The notes beneath the pieces were generated by a model. The model saw nothing but the letters and a program-made list of their open reading frames with translations, was not told the DNA's origin and searched no databases. Of a DNA stretch of 64,000 nucleotides, positions 28,681 through 36,647 are shown piece after piece (the stretch's first letter is position 1; each line of letters begins with the position of its first letter). This DNA comes from Thermoleptolyngbya sichuanensis A183 (GTDB lineage Bacteria; Cyanobacteriota; Cyanobacteriia; Elainellales; Elainellaceae): positions 434,001 to 498,000 of the forward strand of contig NZ_CP053661.1 of the NCBI RefSeq assembly GCF_013177315.1, given 5' to 3'. The position numbers and the translations under genes were made by a program.

Positions 28681-30045
28681 ATGCATACCCTGCCCCCCGG
28701 CACTTTTGGACTCCCCTTTCTCGGCGAGACGCTCAACTTCTTTACCGATCCCAACTTTGCCCAAAAGCGCCATGAACAGTATGGCGACCTGTTCAAAACG
28801 CGCCTGTTGGGGAAGCCGACGATTTTTATGCGGGGCGTGGAAGCGAATCAGTTTGTGCTGAGCAACGAAAACACGTACTTTAGCGTGGACTGGCCGCCCA
28901 GCACCAAGGCGCTGCTGGGGAAACTGTCTCTGGCGCTGCAAACCGGGCACGAGCACCAGTCTCGCCGCAGGCTGCTGGCTCAGGCTTTTATGCCGCGAGC
29001 GTTGTCGGGCTATATCAGCACAATGGAAGCCATCACGCAGCGCTATACCCAGCGCTGGCAGCAGCAGGGCCAGCTAACGTGGTATCCCGAACTGCGAAAC
29101 TACACGCTGGATATTGCCTGCAAGCTGTTGGTGGGGCTGGACAAGGGTTCCCAAACTCGCCTAGGGCACGTTTTTGAAACCTGGTGTCAGGGTTTATTTT
29201 CAATTCCGCTCAATGTGCCGTGGACGGCATTTGGCAAGGCCAAGCGGGCGCGGCGGCTGCTATTAGAAGAAATGGAGCAAATTATCCGCGATCGCCAGCA
29301 GAGACTCTCTCAGTCCCTCAATTCCTCAGATGGGCCAGAGTCAGACGGGTCAGAGGCTAGCGACGCGCTGGATTTGCTGATTCGCGCCCGCGACGAAGAC
29401 GGGCAGGGCCTCAGCCTGGAAGAGCTAAAGGATCAAGTCTTGCTGCTGTTGTTTGCAGGGCATGAAACCTTGACCTCGGCGATCGCCTCCTTTTGCCTGC
29501 TCACGGCCCAGTCGCCCGACGTGCTAGACAAACTGCGGGCCGAGCAGCGCGGGTTTGACCCAGCCGCGCCGCTGAGCCTCGATTTGCTGAAACAAATGAC
29601 CTATCTAGAGCAAGTGTTGCGAGAGGTGCTGCGGCGTATTCCCCCGGTCGGCGGCGGCTTTCGCACAGTGCTGCAAGACTGTGCTTATGGTGGCTACACC
29701 ATCCCCAAAAACTGGAGCGTGCTGTATCAAATTGGGCCGACGCACCAAGATGCATCCCTCTATCCCCAGCCAGAGCAGTTTGACCCAGAGCGATTTAGTG
29801 CTGCCCAACTGGGCGATCGCTCGGCCGATCAGCAGCGCTACGGATACGTGCCCTTTGGCGGCGGCATCCGCGAGTGTTTGGGCAAGGAATTTGCTCGGCT
29901 AGAAATGAAGATCTTTGCCACCCACCTGCTGCGGCATTGGCAATGGACGCTGCTGCCCGACCAAGACTTGAGCATGGTGATTGTCCCCACGCCCCACCCC
30001 CGCGACGGGCTGCGGGTGGCGTTTGTGGCACGGGAGGCAGGCTGA
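28681..30045 (+). CDS. Cytochrome P450, CYP120-like
   Basis: A 454-residue haem monooxygenase. It has the Pro-rich start LPPGTFGLPFLGETLNFF, the I-helix oxygen motif LFAGHETLTSA, ExxR in EVLRRIPPVGGGFR and the haem ligand loop FGGGIRECLGKEFARLEMK. The N-terminus and the haem region closely resemble the cyanobacterial CYP120 family, whose studied Synechocystis member hydroxylates retinoids. There is no membrane anchor, so it is cytosolic. ATG 28681 is preferred over TTG 28648. Its stop TGA overlaps the ATG of the next gene, so the two are translationally coupled. An electron-donating partner is not encoded nearby. Confidence 0.93.
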   Translation: MHTLPPGTFGLPFLGETLNFFTDPNFAQKRHEQYGDLFKTRLLGKPTIFMRGVEANQFVLSNENTYFSVDWPPSTKALLGKLSLALQTGHEHQSRRRLLAQAFMPRALSGYISTMEAITQRYTQRWQQQGQLTWYPELRNYTLDIACKLLVGLDKGSQTRLGHVFETWCQGLFSIPLNVPWTAFGKAKRARRLLLEEMEQIIRDRQQRLSQSLNSSDGPESDGSEASDALDLLIRARDEDGQGLSLEELKDQVLLLLFAGHETLTSAIASFCLLTAQSPDVLDKLRAEQRGFDPAAPLSLDLLKQMTYLEQVLREVLRRIPPVGGGFRTVLQDCAYGGYTIPKNWSVLYQIGPTHQDASLYPQPEQFDPERFSAAQLGDRSADQQRYGYVPFGGGIRECLGKEFARLEMKIFATHLLRHWQWTLLPDQDLSMVIVPTPHPRDGLRVAFVAREAG

Positions 30046-30818
30046 TGGCGGCTTCTCCCCCGTTTATCGTCATCAACGGCCAGCAGCAGCTTTCTCTTGC
30101 CCAGGCGGTGCGATATTTGCAGGCAGCGGGCAAGCTGGACGAAATGATTGGCGAAATCCTGCGGCAGTTTGTGCTGGATCAGGCATTGGGCGATCGCGCT
30201 GCGGGGCAGCCAACCGGGGCAGCGGTGGAGGCGGCGATCGCCCACTTTCGCCAGCAGGCAGATTTGACCGATCCCCTCGCGTTTCAGACTTGGTTGGAGT
30301 CTCAAGGGCTGGATGCAGAAGCCCTGCAAACCCAGACCCAGCGAGAACTCCAGCTTCGCCAACTGCGCGATCGCCTGACGGAGCCGCACCTGTCGCAGTA
30401 TTTCATTGAGCGCAAGCTGGATTTGGATCAGGTTGTGCTGTCGCGGCTGGCGGTGGGCGATCGCGATCTGGCAGAGGAGCTATATCAACAATTGCTAGAG
30501 GGCGCAAGTTTCGAGACCCTGGCGCAGGACTATTCCCAAACGGGCGATCGCCTGTTCAATGGAATGCTGGGGCTACTCAGCCGGGGCAGCCTGCCCGATG
30601 CCCTCCGCGCTGCCGTGGATGCGGCCACTCCTGGCGATGTGCTGCCGCCGCTGTTTATCGAGCAAGAAAACCTGTGGTGCGTCTTCCGGCTGGATCGCGT
30701 CCTGCCTGCCACACTCGACCACCCCGAAGTGCTGGAAACCCTGCGGAATGAGCTATTCGACCAGTGGATCATGCGGCAGCTCGATGGGCTGGATATTGAG
30801 GTGTTGGTGGGAGAGTGA
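30045..30818 (+). CDS. Parvulin-like peptidyl-prolyl isomerase family protein
   Basis: A 257-residue protein. The N-terminal half is helical and charged (SurA-like, with Gln-rich helices around 80-125). The C-terminal part resembles a PpiC/parvulin domain: AEELYQQLLEGASFETLAQDYS, GMLGLLSRGSLPDALRAAV and GDVLPPLFIEQENLWCVFRLD. No signal peptide is visible, so it is probably cytosolic. The ATG overlaps the P450 stop (TGATG), with GGGAGG upstream. The longer open frame from 29874 runs through the P450 gene in another frame and is discarded. Coupling to a P450 suggests a folding partner or peptide-related substrate. Confidence 0.78.
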   Translation: MAASPPFIVINGQQQLSLAQAVRYLQAAGKLDEMIGEILRQFVLDQALGDRAAGQPTGAAVEAAIAHFRQQADLTDPLAFQTWLESQGLDAEALQTQTQRELQLRQLRDRLTEPHLSQYFIERKLDLDQVVLSRLAVGDRDLAEELYQQLLEGASFETLAQDYSQTGDRLFNGMLGLLSRGSLPDALRAAVDAATPGDVLPPLFIEQENLWCVFRLDRVLPATLDHPEVLETLRNELFDQWIMRQLDGLDIEVLVGE

Positions 30819-30850
30819 GGGGTTTGGATTTTGGATTTTGGGTAGGCGGG

Positions 30851-30906
30851 CAATCTAAAATCGCCAATCTAAAATCCCCAACCTAAAATCGCCAATCTAA
30901 AATCGA
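30851..30906 (+). repeat. Tandem 14-bp repeat, four units
   Basis: Four consecutive 14-bp units of consensus CAATCTAAAATCGC (30851, 30865, 30879, 30893) lie between two convergent genes. Related copies occur at 13195-13230, 54297-54324 and 59172-59213. Confidence 0.85.
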
Positions 30907-30921
30907 GATCGCGATGCAGCT

Positions 30922-31602
30922 TCATCCCGGCTTCTGTCCTGGTCTTTCTTCGGGCATTCCCAGCGTGGCGATCGCCGCGATGCCCAAAATCGACACCAGC
31001 AAGCCTGTTGAACCCAGCGTGGTGCTGCCCAAGGCTAGGATCAGGCTGAGCGCCAGGACAATCCAGCGATTGGGATGGCGAAGCTGGCGAATGGCGTTGA
31101 CGAGTAAGTAAATAAACAGCGCAGGCAGGGCAAAGGTCAGCCAGCGTTCGGGAATCTGGAGACCAACGACGCAGCCGAGCCAGGTTCCTGCCACCCACGC
31201 TCCCCAGCAGCAGCAGTGCATCCCCAAATAATAGGCAAATGGGCGCTGCGGGTCAGACATTTCCAGGGCAAAAACTTCATCCACCAGCCCGTGGCAGAGC
31301 AGCCAGCGCTGCCAGGTGGGGAACTGGGCATAGCGATGACGGGCGATCGCCAGGCTCATGGGCACATGGCGCAGGTTCATCACCAGCACGGTGATCCCGA
31401 TGCTCAGCGCGGCTAGCCCCTGCCGCAAGCCTTCTACGGCCGCAAACTGGGACGCGCCTGCAAAGATCCAGGCCGACATACCCAGGGTCGCTTCCACCGA
31501 TAGCCGGGCCTGGATGGCGATCGCCCCAAAGCTGACAGCCGTGGGCAAAAATCCGGCTACAATTCCCAGCGCCCGCGTCCCGCCGCGCAAAAACTCTCGC
31601 AT
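30922..31602 (-). CDS. AzlC family branched-chain amino acid exporter subunit
   Basis: A 226-residue membrane protein of the AzlC family. It begins FLRGGTRALGIVAGFLPTAVSFG, has SAWIFAGASQFAAVE and the conserved MNLRHVPMSLAIARH, and about six to seven spans. AzlC normally works with a small AzlD subunit, and no azlD is seen on either side, so the system looks incomplete here. The start is ATG 31602, with GGAG about 9 bp upstream. The open frame runs on to 31725, but those codons are made from a miniature repeat element inserted only 22 bp upstream of the ATG, which may have separated the gene from its original promoter. Confidence 0.85.
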   Translation of the reverse strand: MREFLRGGTRALGIVAGFLPTAVSFGAIAIQARLSVEATLGMSAWIFAGASQFAAVEGLRQGLAALSIGITVLVMNLRHVPMSLAIARHRYAQFPTWQRWLLCHGLVDEVFALEMSDPQRPFAYYLGMHCCCWGAWVAGTWLGCVVGLQIPERWLTFALPALFIYLLVNAIRQLRHPNRWIVLALSLILALGSTTLGSTGLLVSILGIAAIATLGMPEERPGQKPG

Positions 31603-31623
31603 GTCTGCTTCTCCGGTTGGTTC

Positions 31624-31713
31624 AGGACTGACGCACTTGCGATAAGTTTTCTGGGTTGTGGAGGATTTTTCGCGGGCGCAGCCCGCGAAAAATCCTCCAA
31701 CTGCGTAAGTCCT
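31624..31713 (-). mobile_element. Miniature hairpin element, copy 1 (90 bp)
   Basis: The outer ends are near-perfect 12-bp inverted repeats (AGGACTGACGCA, and TGCGTAAGTCCT at the far end). Inside is a perfect 19-bp-arm hairpin at 31659-31677 / 31681-31699 with loop GCA. A second copy lies at 35437-35540 in the opposite orientation. No coding capacity. It looks like a non-autonomous, MITE-like element. Target duplications are not clear. Confidence 0.75.
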
Positions 31714-31828
31714 ATGGTTGTTCATTGGCTTAACTTTTGGCTTAACAGCGGCAACGGCGGTGGTGTTGCAGGGGGGCGATCGCTAGACTAAGGCCATCAG
31801 CAATCAGTTCTCGAACCCCCCGAAACTT

Positions 31829-32062
31829 ATGAGAAATACTCATCCTGACTACAGTTGGCTGTTTCGGTTTGCGGTGCGCGTGTTGAAATACTTTCTTCTA
31901 ACGCTGTTTGGAATTTTGGTAGCAATTGTGCTGTCAAAGGTTTTAGTGATTGCCCCTCTCCTGCATCTCCTGGTGAGCATTTTGGATGCCGCCCTGTTTA
32001 AGACGATGGGGTTGGTCTTTTGCCTGATGGCGATCGCCGTGGTGGTGGAGTCGATTCGCTAG
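31829..32062 (+). CDS. Small membrane protein of unknown function
   Basis: A 77-residue protein with two hydrophobic segments, about 21-45 (YFLLTLFGILVAIVLSKVLV) and 58-74 (MGLVFCLMAIAVVVESI), and a basic N-terminus, so likely an inner-membrane protein with both ends inside. I recognise no family. It has a clear ATG, and HIP1 sequence lies just inside the 3' end. Its stop overlaps by 4 bp the end of the convergent STAND gene. Confidence 0.55.
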   Translation: MRNTHPDYSWLFRFAVRVLKYFLLTLFGILVAIVLSKVLVIAPLLHLLVSILDAALFKTMGLVFCLMAIAVVVESIR

Positions 32063-34464
32063 GAGCCGTCTATCGCCCGCTGCACTTTGGCGACCTGCTT
32101 GGGCGCGTCTGTTTTTTGGAAGAGGGCGATTGCCGCCTGAAAGCTTTCTTCGCTGCGGTGGGTGTCGCCCATTGCCCGATAGGTCAGCCCTTGCTGGTAG
32201 TAGGCTTCGGCCAGGTCATACTTTGCGCCCACGTCCCGCAGGTATTGAATCGAAGCCTGATGTTTTGCAACGGCCTGGTCATAGCGTCCCTCTTCGGTGT
32301 CGAGTGCGGCATCTCCATAGAGCGCCTTGGAGGTGGCTTGTCCGTAAGCGCTGCGTTCTCCAAAATCTAGCACGCGATGATAGAGCAGGCGCGACCGCTG
32401 AATTTCGCCCAGTTCCCGGTAGGTCAGCCCCAAGAAAAACAGGCGATATTCCGTCACCCAGCTTGGCAATTGGTGATCGCCCAGTTGTTCGACGGCTGTG
32501 TAGAGGTCATCTGCAATGTTTCGCGCTGCCTTGCGATTCCCCAGCCGCAGGTGGAGATAGGCAATGTAAAACAAGACCGACCTGCGGTAACGGGCATCGG
32601 TCAGCGGTTGGCAAAGCTGCTCGACCTGGCTATGGGCCGCCATGCCCGCTTCGTATTCGCCTAGGGCAATCTGGCAGATGCCAATGGTCAGCAGGGCGTT
32701 GATTTCCACCAGCCGCAGCTTGAAGGCCGTATCGTCGTCTGGGGGCGTTTGCAAGACCGATTGGGCGATCGCCCGCGCTTTTTGGCAGCATCTCACCGCC
32801 TCGTGGATATTATCAGACGAATAGTAGTAGACCGCGCCCAAAATGCCGTAGAGTCTGGCGCGGCGATAGCTGTCGGGGAGCCGATCCACCACCGCCAGGA
32901 TCACCTCCTCCGCCTGACTCAGTAGCCCCCGCTTGTAGAGCGATCGCCCCAGCGATTCGTTTGTGCCCCAGCGGTTGGGTCGCTTTTGAATAATCACGTC
33001 CGCCGCTGCCTCGTGGTCGCCCCGGTCGATGTAGTGATAGTAGGCTTCCAGCGCCGTTTGCACATCGTCTTGCGTGATGATGGTGGTCACCCGCTCGGTC
33101 CAAAATTCTGCGGCGTGGCGGTGGGCCGTGGCATAGTCGGGGGTGCTGGCCAGCCGATCGAGCGCCTGGGCGCGAATCACTGGATGCAGCCAGTAGCGCT
33201 CCTGTTCGCACTCCACCAGCGATCGGTCTTGCAGCGCTCGAACCACGCGGCGATGGCGGCTCTCTGGCACGTCCCACAGCAGGCAAAATAGCCCTTCTAT
33301 CGGCACCGTCGGCACGTCCTGATAGCGATAGCAGCCCATGCGACACAGCAGGTTATAGGCATCGGGCGATAGCTCTTGCAGTCGGTTGAACTGCTGGTTG
33401 ACCTGGTCTTCTAGCTCGCAATGGCTCAGCAGGTTGGTCTGGTTGACCCGCCAATAGGCCGCCACATCCCCCGCAAAATCTTCGGCGATGCTGCTGCCGA
33501 TTAGATCCATGCTTTTGGCATTGCCGCCGTGGGCCCGGTGTAGCGCCTGCATCGCAGGGGTATCGACACAGCGCAGCCCGCGATTTTGAAACACCTTTTC
33601 CCAGGCGGGCAGGGCTAGCCCCCGCAGCGGATAATGCTGCACCGACACCATATATTCGTGCAGGCGTTCGCGGCTGGTGATCAGCGTTGTAGACTGCACC
33701 GACGGGTCGGCCAGCACGTTGAGCAACTCCACATAGCGGCGATGTGGCTCGATAAAGCGTCCGTCCGGGTCGAGGGCGGGTTCCAAGTTGTCGATCAAAA
33801 TGCCGAGGCGATTCCCGTAGGGATCGCTTTGCGAATCGCCCTGGAGCTTGCGCTTGAGCCGATCCAGCGACACGAAAAACTCGCGGCCCGGTTCTTCGCC
33901 CAACTGCCGCAGCTTTTCCTCCAGCAGCGCCTCAACCGGGGCAATGTCCTTGGTGGCCTTGGCAATGGGGAATTCCAGCACTGCGCCAAACTTTTGCTGG
34001 AGATAGTTTCGCGCCAGCGTCGTTTTGCCAATGCCCGCCCGCGCCTGGATCACGATAATCTTGAAGCCCCGGCTCAGGAGTCCGTCTAGGTCGGCGATCG
34101 CCTCTTCCCGCCCGACGAAGTTGGGATCGGTCGCGGCTTCGTCAGCAACTGCCTGGGCCGATTGGTGGTCGTCGGGTTGCAGCGTCAGCCCAAAGGCGCG
34201 AAACAACTGTTCGAGCGATCGCGCATCGACCCCGCGCAGTTGGTCGCGCTGCTGGTCGAGCCAGGGCCGCAGAATGCGAGAAATGGTTTCCGGCGAGAGG
34301 TATTCCGCCGTGTGCCCGTTGGGGTTTCCAGGCTCGGTGCAGCGGGCAATTGCCGCGTAGGTGGGGCGATCGCCCGGAAACCGAAGGCACACAGCCTGCC
34401 AGATGCGGTCAAATCCCGTTTGGGTTAAGATGCGTCCCCGCTCACGCCGTGATAATACAGCCAT
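32059..34464 (-). CDS. HTH - NB-ARC (STAND) NTPase - TPR protein
   Basis: An 801-residue signalling NTPase. Residues 1-100 form a helical N-terminal domain ending RSLEQLFRAFGLTLQPDD, the HTH-like module that caps many cyanobacterial STAND proteins. Residues ~115-340 are the NB-ARC ATPase: FVGREEAIADL, Walker A ARAGIGKTTLA (141-151), Walker B LGILIDNLEP (220-229) and sensor TLITSRER. A winged-helix region follows, then TPR repeats (about 480-800) that probably sense a ligand. Such proteins act as switchable sensors, in some cases in antiviral defence or regulated cell death, but no effector domain is obvious. A dispersed palindromic repeat is embedded at 33807-33840 just before Walker B. Confidence 0.85.
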   Translation of the reverse strand: MAVLSRRERGRILTQTGFDRIWQAVCLRFPGDRPTYAAIARCTEPGNPNGHTAEYLSPETISRILRPWLDQQRDQLRGVDARSLEQLFRAFGLTLQPDDHQSAQAVADEAATDPNFVGREEAIADLDGLLSRGFKIIVIQARAGIGKTTLARNYLQQKFGAVLEFPIAKATKDIAPVEALLEEKLRQLGEEPGREFFVSLDRLKRKLQGDSQSDPYGNRLGILIDNLEPALDPDGRFIEPHRRYVELLNVLADPSVQSTTLITSRERLHEYMVSVQHYPLRGLALPAWEKVFQNRGLRCVDTPAMQALHRAHGGNAKSMDLIGSSIAEDFAGDVAAYWRVNQTNLLSHCELEDQVNQQFNRLQELSPDAYNLLCRMGCYRYQDVPTVPIEGLFCLLWDVPESRHRRVVRALQDRSLVECEQERYWLHPVIRAQALDRLASTPDYATAHRHAAEFWTERVTTIITQDDVQTALEAYYHYIDRGDHEAAADVIIQKRPNRWGTNESLGRSLYKRGLLSQAEEVILAVVDRLPDSYRRARLYGILGAVYYYSSDNIHEAVRCCQKARAIAQSVLQTPPDDDTAFKLRLVEINALLTIGICQIALGEYEAGMAAHSQVEQLCQPLTDARYRRSVLFYIAYLHLRLGNRKAARNIADDLYTAVEQLGDHQLPSWVTEYRLFFLGLTYRELGEIQRSRLLYHRVLDFGERSAYGQATSKALYGDAALDTEEGRYDQAVAKHQASIQYLRDVGAKYDLAEAYYQQGLTYRAMGDTHRSEESFQAAIALFQKTDAPKQVAKVQRAIDGS
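33807..33840 (-). repeat. Dispersed palindromic repeat inside the STAND gene
   Basis: On the minus strand it reads GGCGATTCGCAAAGCGATCC then CTACGGGAATCGCC. It encodes GDSQSDPYGNRL (about residues 209-220), immediately ahead of the Walker B strand. Confidence 0.85.
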
Positions 34465-34719
34465 GCCTGTAGACAGAATCAGCCATCCAACCGACCAAAC
34501 GCTTTAGCAAGTGAACCCTTGGTTCACGGAGCCACCCACACCATTGCGTCAATATTCCCATGCTTTTTGGGAAATACTGAAAACTTCTTCCCTGAATCTT
34601 TATACTCAGGTTCGACCGTCCCCTATGCTGACTAGCAGCAACCCTTCGTCTCAGAGTCTCTGCCGTTAGCCCCGTTAGCCCCTCTAGATCCTCCCAATCT
34701 CCAACGCTTGGTGTTTCTC

Positions 34720-35406
34720 ATGGTGAAGCTGAGCCACGTCGTTCCCTTTGGGCGATCGCTCGCCGAGTATCGCCTGATGTTTAACCTGACCGACCTCGAC
34801 CTGTCCCGCGACATTTTGGACGCGGGCGGCGGCCCGGCCAGCTTCAACGCCGAGATGCACCAGTTGGGGTATCGGGTCATCTCCATCGACCCGATTTATC
34901 AATTCAGCGGCGCGGAAATCGAGCAGCGATTCTACGCCTGCGCCAGCGACATCATTCGCCAGGTGAAAGACACGCCCGATGGCTGGGTATGGGGCTATCA
35001 CCAGTCGCCGGACGACCTGCTGCGGAACCGCGAAACGGCGCTGCGGCGGTTTTTGGCAGACTATGACCAGGGCAAGGCCGAAGGACGCTATCTCGTAGGC
35101 GAGTTGCCCGATCTGCCGCTGAGCGATCGCCCCTACGACCTGATGCTCTGCTCTCACCTGCTGTTTCTCTATTCCAACCATCTCAGCCTGGAGATGCACT
35201 GCCGCTCTATCGCCGCCCTGATGGTGCGGGGGCAAGAACTCCGGATCTTTCCGCTGCTGACCCTGGAACGAGTGCGATCGCCCCACCTCGAACCCGTCTG
35301 CGAAGTCCTCACCGACTTGGGCTATTACGTGGAAATCGTCCCGGTGTGCTACGAACTGCAAAAAGGCGGCAATGAGATGCTGCGGGTAACACGGCTGGCG
35401 GTCTAG
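34720..35406 (+). CDS. SAM-dependent methyltransferase-like protein
   Basis: A 228-residue soluble protein with a class I methyltransferase-like core. The SAM-binding loop is LDAGGGPASFNAEMHQLG (about 29-46), followed by an acidic end of strand 2 in VISIDPIYQ. YDLMLCSHLLFLYSNHLSLEMH corresponds to motif IV/post-motif IV. The substrate is unknown. ATG 34720 is preferred over TTG 34708. The spacer of about 255 bp shared with the divergent STAND gene should contain both promoters. The pair may be unrelated in function. Confidence 0.7.
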   Translation: MVKLSHVVPFGRSLAEYRLMFNLTDLDLSRDILDAGGGPASFNAEMHQLGYRVISIDPIYQFSGAEIEQRFYACASDIIRQVKDTPDGWVWGYHQSPDDLLRNRETALRRFLADYDQGKAEGRYLVGELPDLPLSDRPYDLMLCSHLLFLYSNHLSLEMHCRSIAALMVRGQELRIFPLLTLERVRSPHLEPVCEVLTDLGYYVEIVPVCYELQKGGNEMLRVTRLAV

Positions 35407-35436
35407 TCGGTCGCAAATGATGCGAATGATTGAGAG

Positions 35437-35540
35437 AGGACTTATGCAGTTGGACTTATGCTGTTGGACAATTTCTCGCGGGCCGCGCCCGCGAGAAATT
35501 GTCCAAAATCCAGAGAGCTTATCGCAAGTGCGTCAGTCCT
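35437..35540 (+). mobile_element. Miniature hairpin element, copy 2 (104 bp)
   Basis: It has the same outer ends as copy 1 (AGGACTTATGCA ... TGCGTCAGTCCT) and a perfect 20-bp-arm hairpin at 35464-35483 / 35487-35506 with loop CGC. It carries an extra 14-bp internal duplication near the left end. The last ~35 bp match copy 1 with few changes. No coding capacity. Confidence 0.75.
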
Positions 35541-35648
35541 GTGAGAGATGAACGGAGCATCTGTTAGAGATTACAAAGAGACGACAAGCGTCCTGATGAC
35601 TGATTTCCTTTTTACCTTGAGTGTTTACCTTGAGACAGATTTAGATCC

Positions 35649-36428
35649 ATGCCCGATCCAATCCATCAGTGGTTCTCTACCCAACGCATCACCGATTCTC
35701 TGTACCTCATCACCGAGCCGCATTACTACTGGTTTAACCGGGCAAATTTGTGGCTAATTAAGGGGCGCGATCGCGATTTGCTGATCGACACGGGGCTGGG
35801 CGTACTCAGCCTGCGGGCCTATCTGGCAGATTTGCTGGACAAGCCGCTGCTGGCGATCGCCTCCCACATTCACTTCGACCACGCTGGGGGAATGCACGAG
35901 TTTGACCATCGCGCCATCCATGCGGCCGAGGCCAGCGCCCTGCGGATGGGCGACGACTACGAGGCACTGTGTACGCCGCAGCAGGGCTGGGTGCGGCAGG
36001 AGGATTTTTACCAGTTGCCCTACGAGGGCTTTACGGTGACCACCTACAGGCTGCGGGCCTGCGAGCCAACCCAGATTTTGAATGAGGGCGATGTGCTAGA
36101 TCTGGGCGATCGCGCCCTGGAAGTGCTGCATCTGCCGGGCCACTCTCCGGGCTGCATCGCGCTCTACGACCCCAAAACGCAGGACTTTTTTTCCGGCGAC
36201 GTGATCTACGACGGTGAACTGCTGGACGATCTGCATTGCAGCCATATCCCCACCTACCTGGCCACCTACGATCGGCTGGCGCGGCTGCCTGTGGAGACAG
36301 TCTATCCGGGGCACTACCGGATTTTTGGCAAAGCGGACTATGGGCGCATTGTGGACGAGTATCGGCGATCGCGCCGTAGTCTGGGCTGTCCGGGTGAACG
36401 GGTGCAGTCCTACGGCGGCCGGACTTAG
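35649..36428 (+). CDS. MBL-fold metallo-hydrolase
   Basis: A 259-residue metallo-beta-lactamase-fold enzyme, cytosolic. The metal-binding motif is SHIHFDHAGG (HxHxDH), with the remaining ligands in LHLPGHSPGC, FFSGDVIYDG and VYPGHYRIFG. This set fits a binuclear zinc hydrolase of the glyoxalase II / lactonase-like group rather than an antibiotic-resistance enzyme. The substrate is not deducible. The ATG start lies about 110 bp after the miniature element. It stands alone on the + strand ahead of the DUF1574 gene. Confidence 0.87.
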   Translation: MPDPIHQWFSTQRITDSLYLITEPHYYWFNRANLWLIKGRDRDLLIDTGLGVLSLRAYLADLLDKPLLAIASHIHFDHAGGMHEFDHRAIHAAEASALRMGDDYEALCTPQQGWVRQEDFYQLPYEGFTVTTYRLRACEPTQILNEGDVLDLGDRALEVLHLPGHSPGCIALYDPKTQDFFSGDVIYDGELLDDLHCSHIPTYLATYDRLARLPVETVYPGHYRIFGKADYGRIVDEYRRSRRSLGCPGERVQSYGGRT

Positions 36429-36504
36429 CCATTGGCACCCTCGACAAGACCGATGCGTCACCAGGCAAAATCCGTGCTAAAACGGGGCGATAGAAAGGGG
36501 CGAT

Positions 36505-36540
36505 GGGCAATTCGCGAAGCGATCCCTTCGAGGATCGCCC
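36505..36540 (+). repeat. Dispersed palindromic repeat, intergenic copy
   Basis: GGGCAATTCGCGAAGCGATC then CCTTCGAGGATCGCCC, in the spacer ahead of the DUF1574 gene. It is the only copy of this family in the window outside a gene. Confidence 0.8.
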
Positions 36541-36647
36541 TGGCCGCTAGAATGAAATCGTCGATGGGGTCTTTGAACCTGCGGTTACGGTTGGGCCGGG
36601 TCGCCGTTTTAGCGGCACGCCTGGATTGAAGGGTCACGCAACGTCTG

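Noticed and set aside
29874-30044. N-terminal extension of the parvulin-like gene
   Set aside because: It overlaps the P450 haem-binding region in another frame; the ATG at 30045 has a good ribosome binding site.
35548-35757. 69-codon frame before the MBL-fold gene
   Set aside because: It overlaps the MBL gene start in another frame and has no motif.
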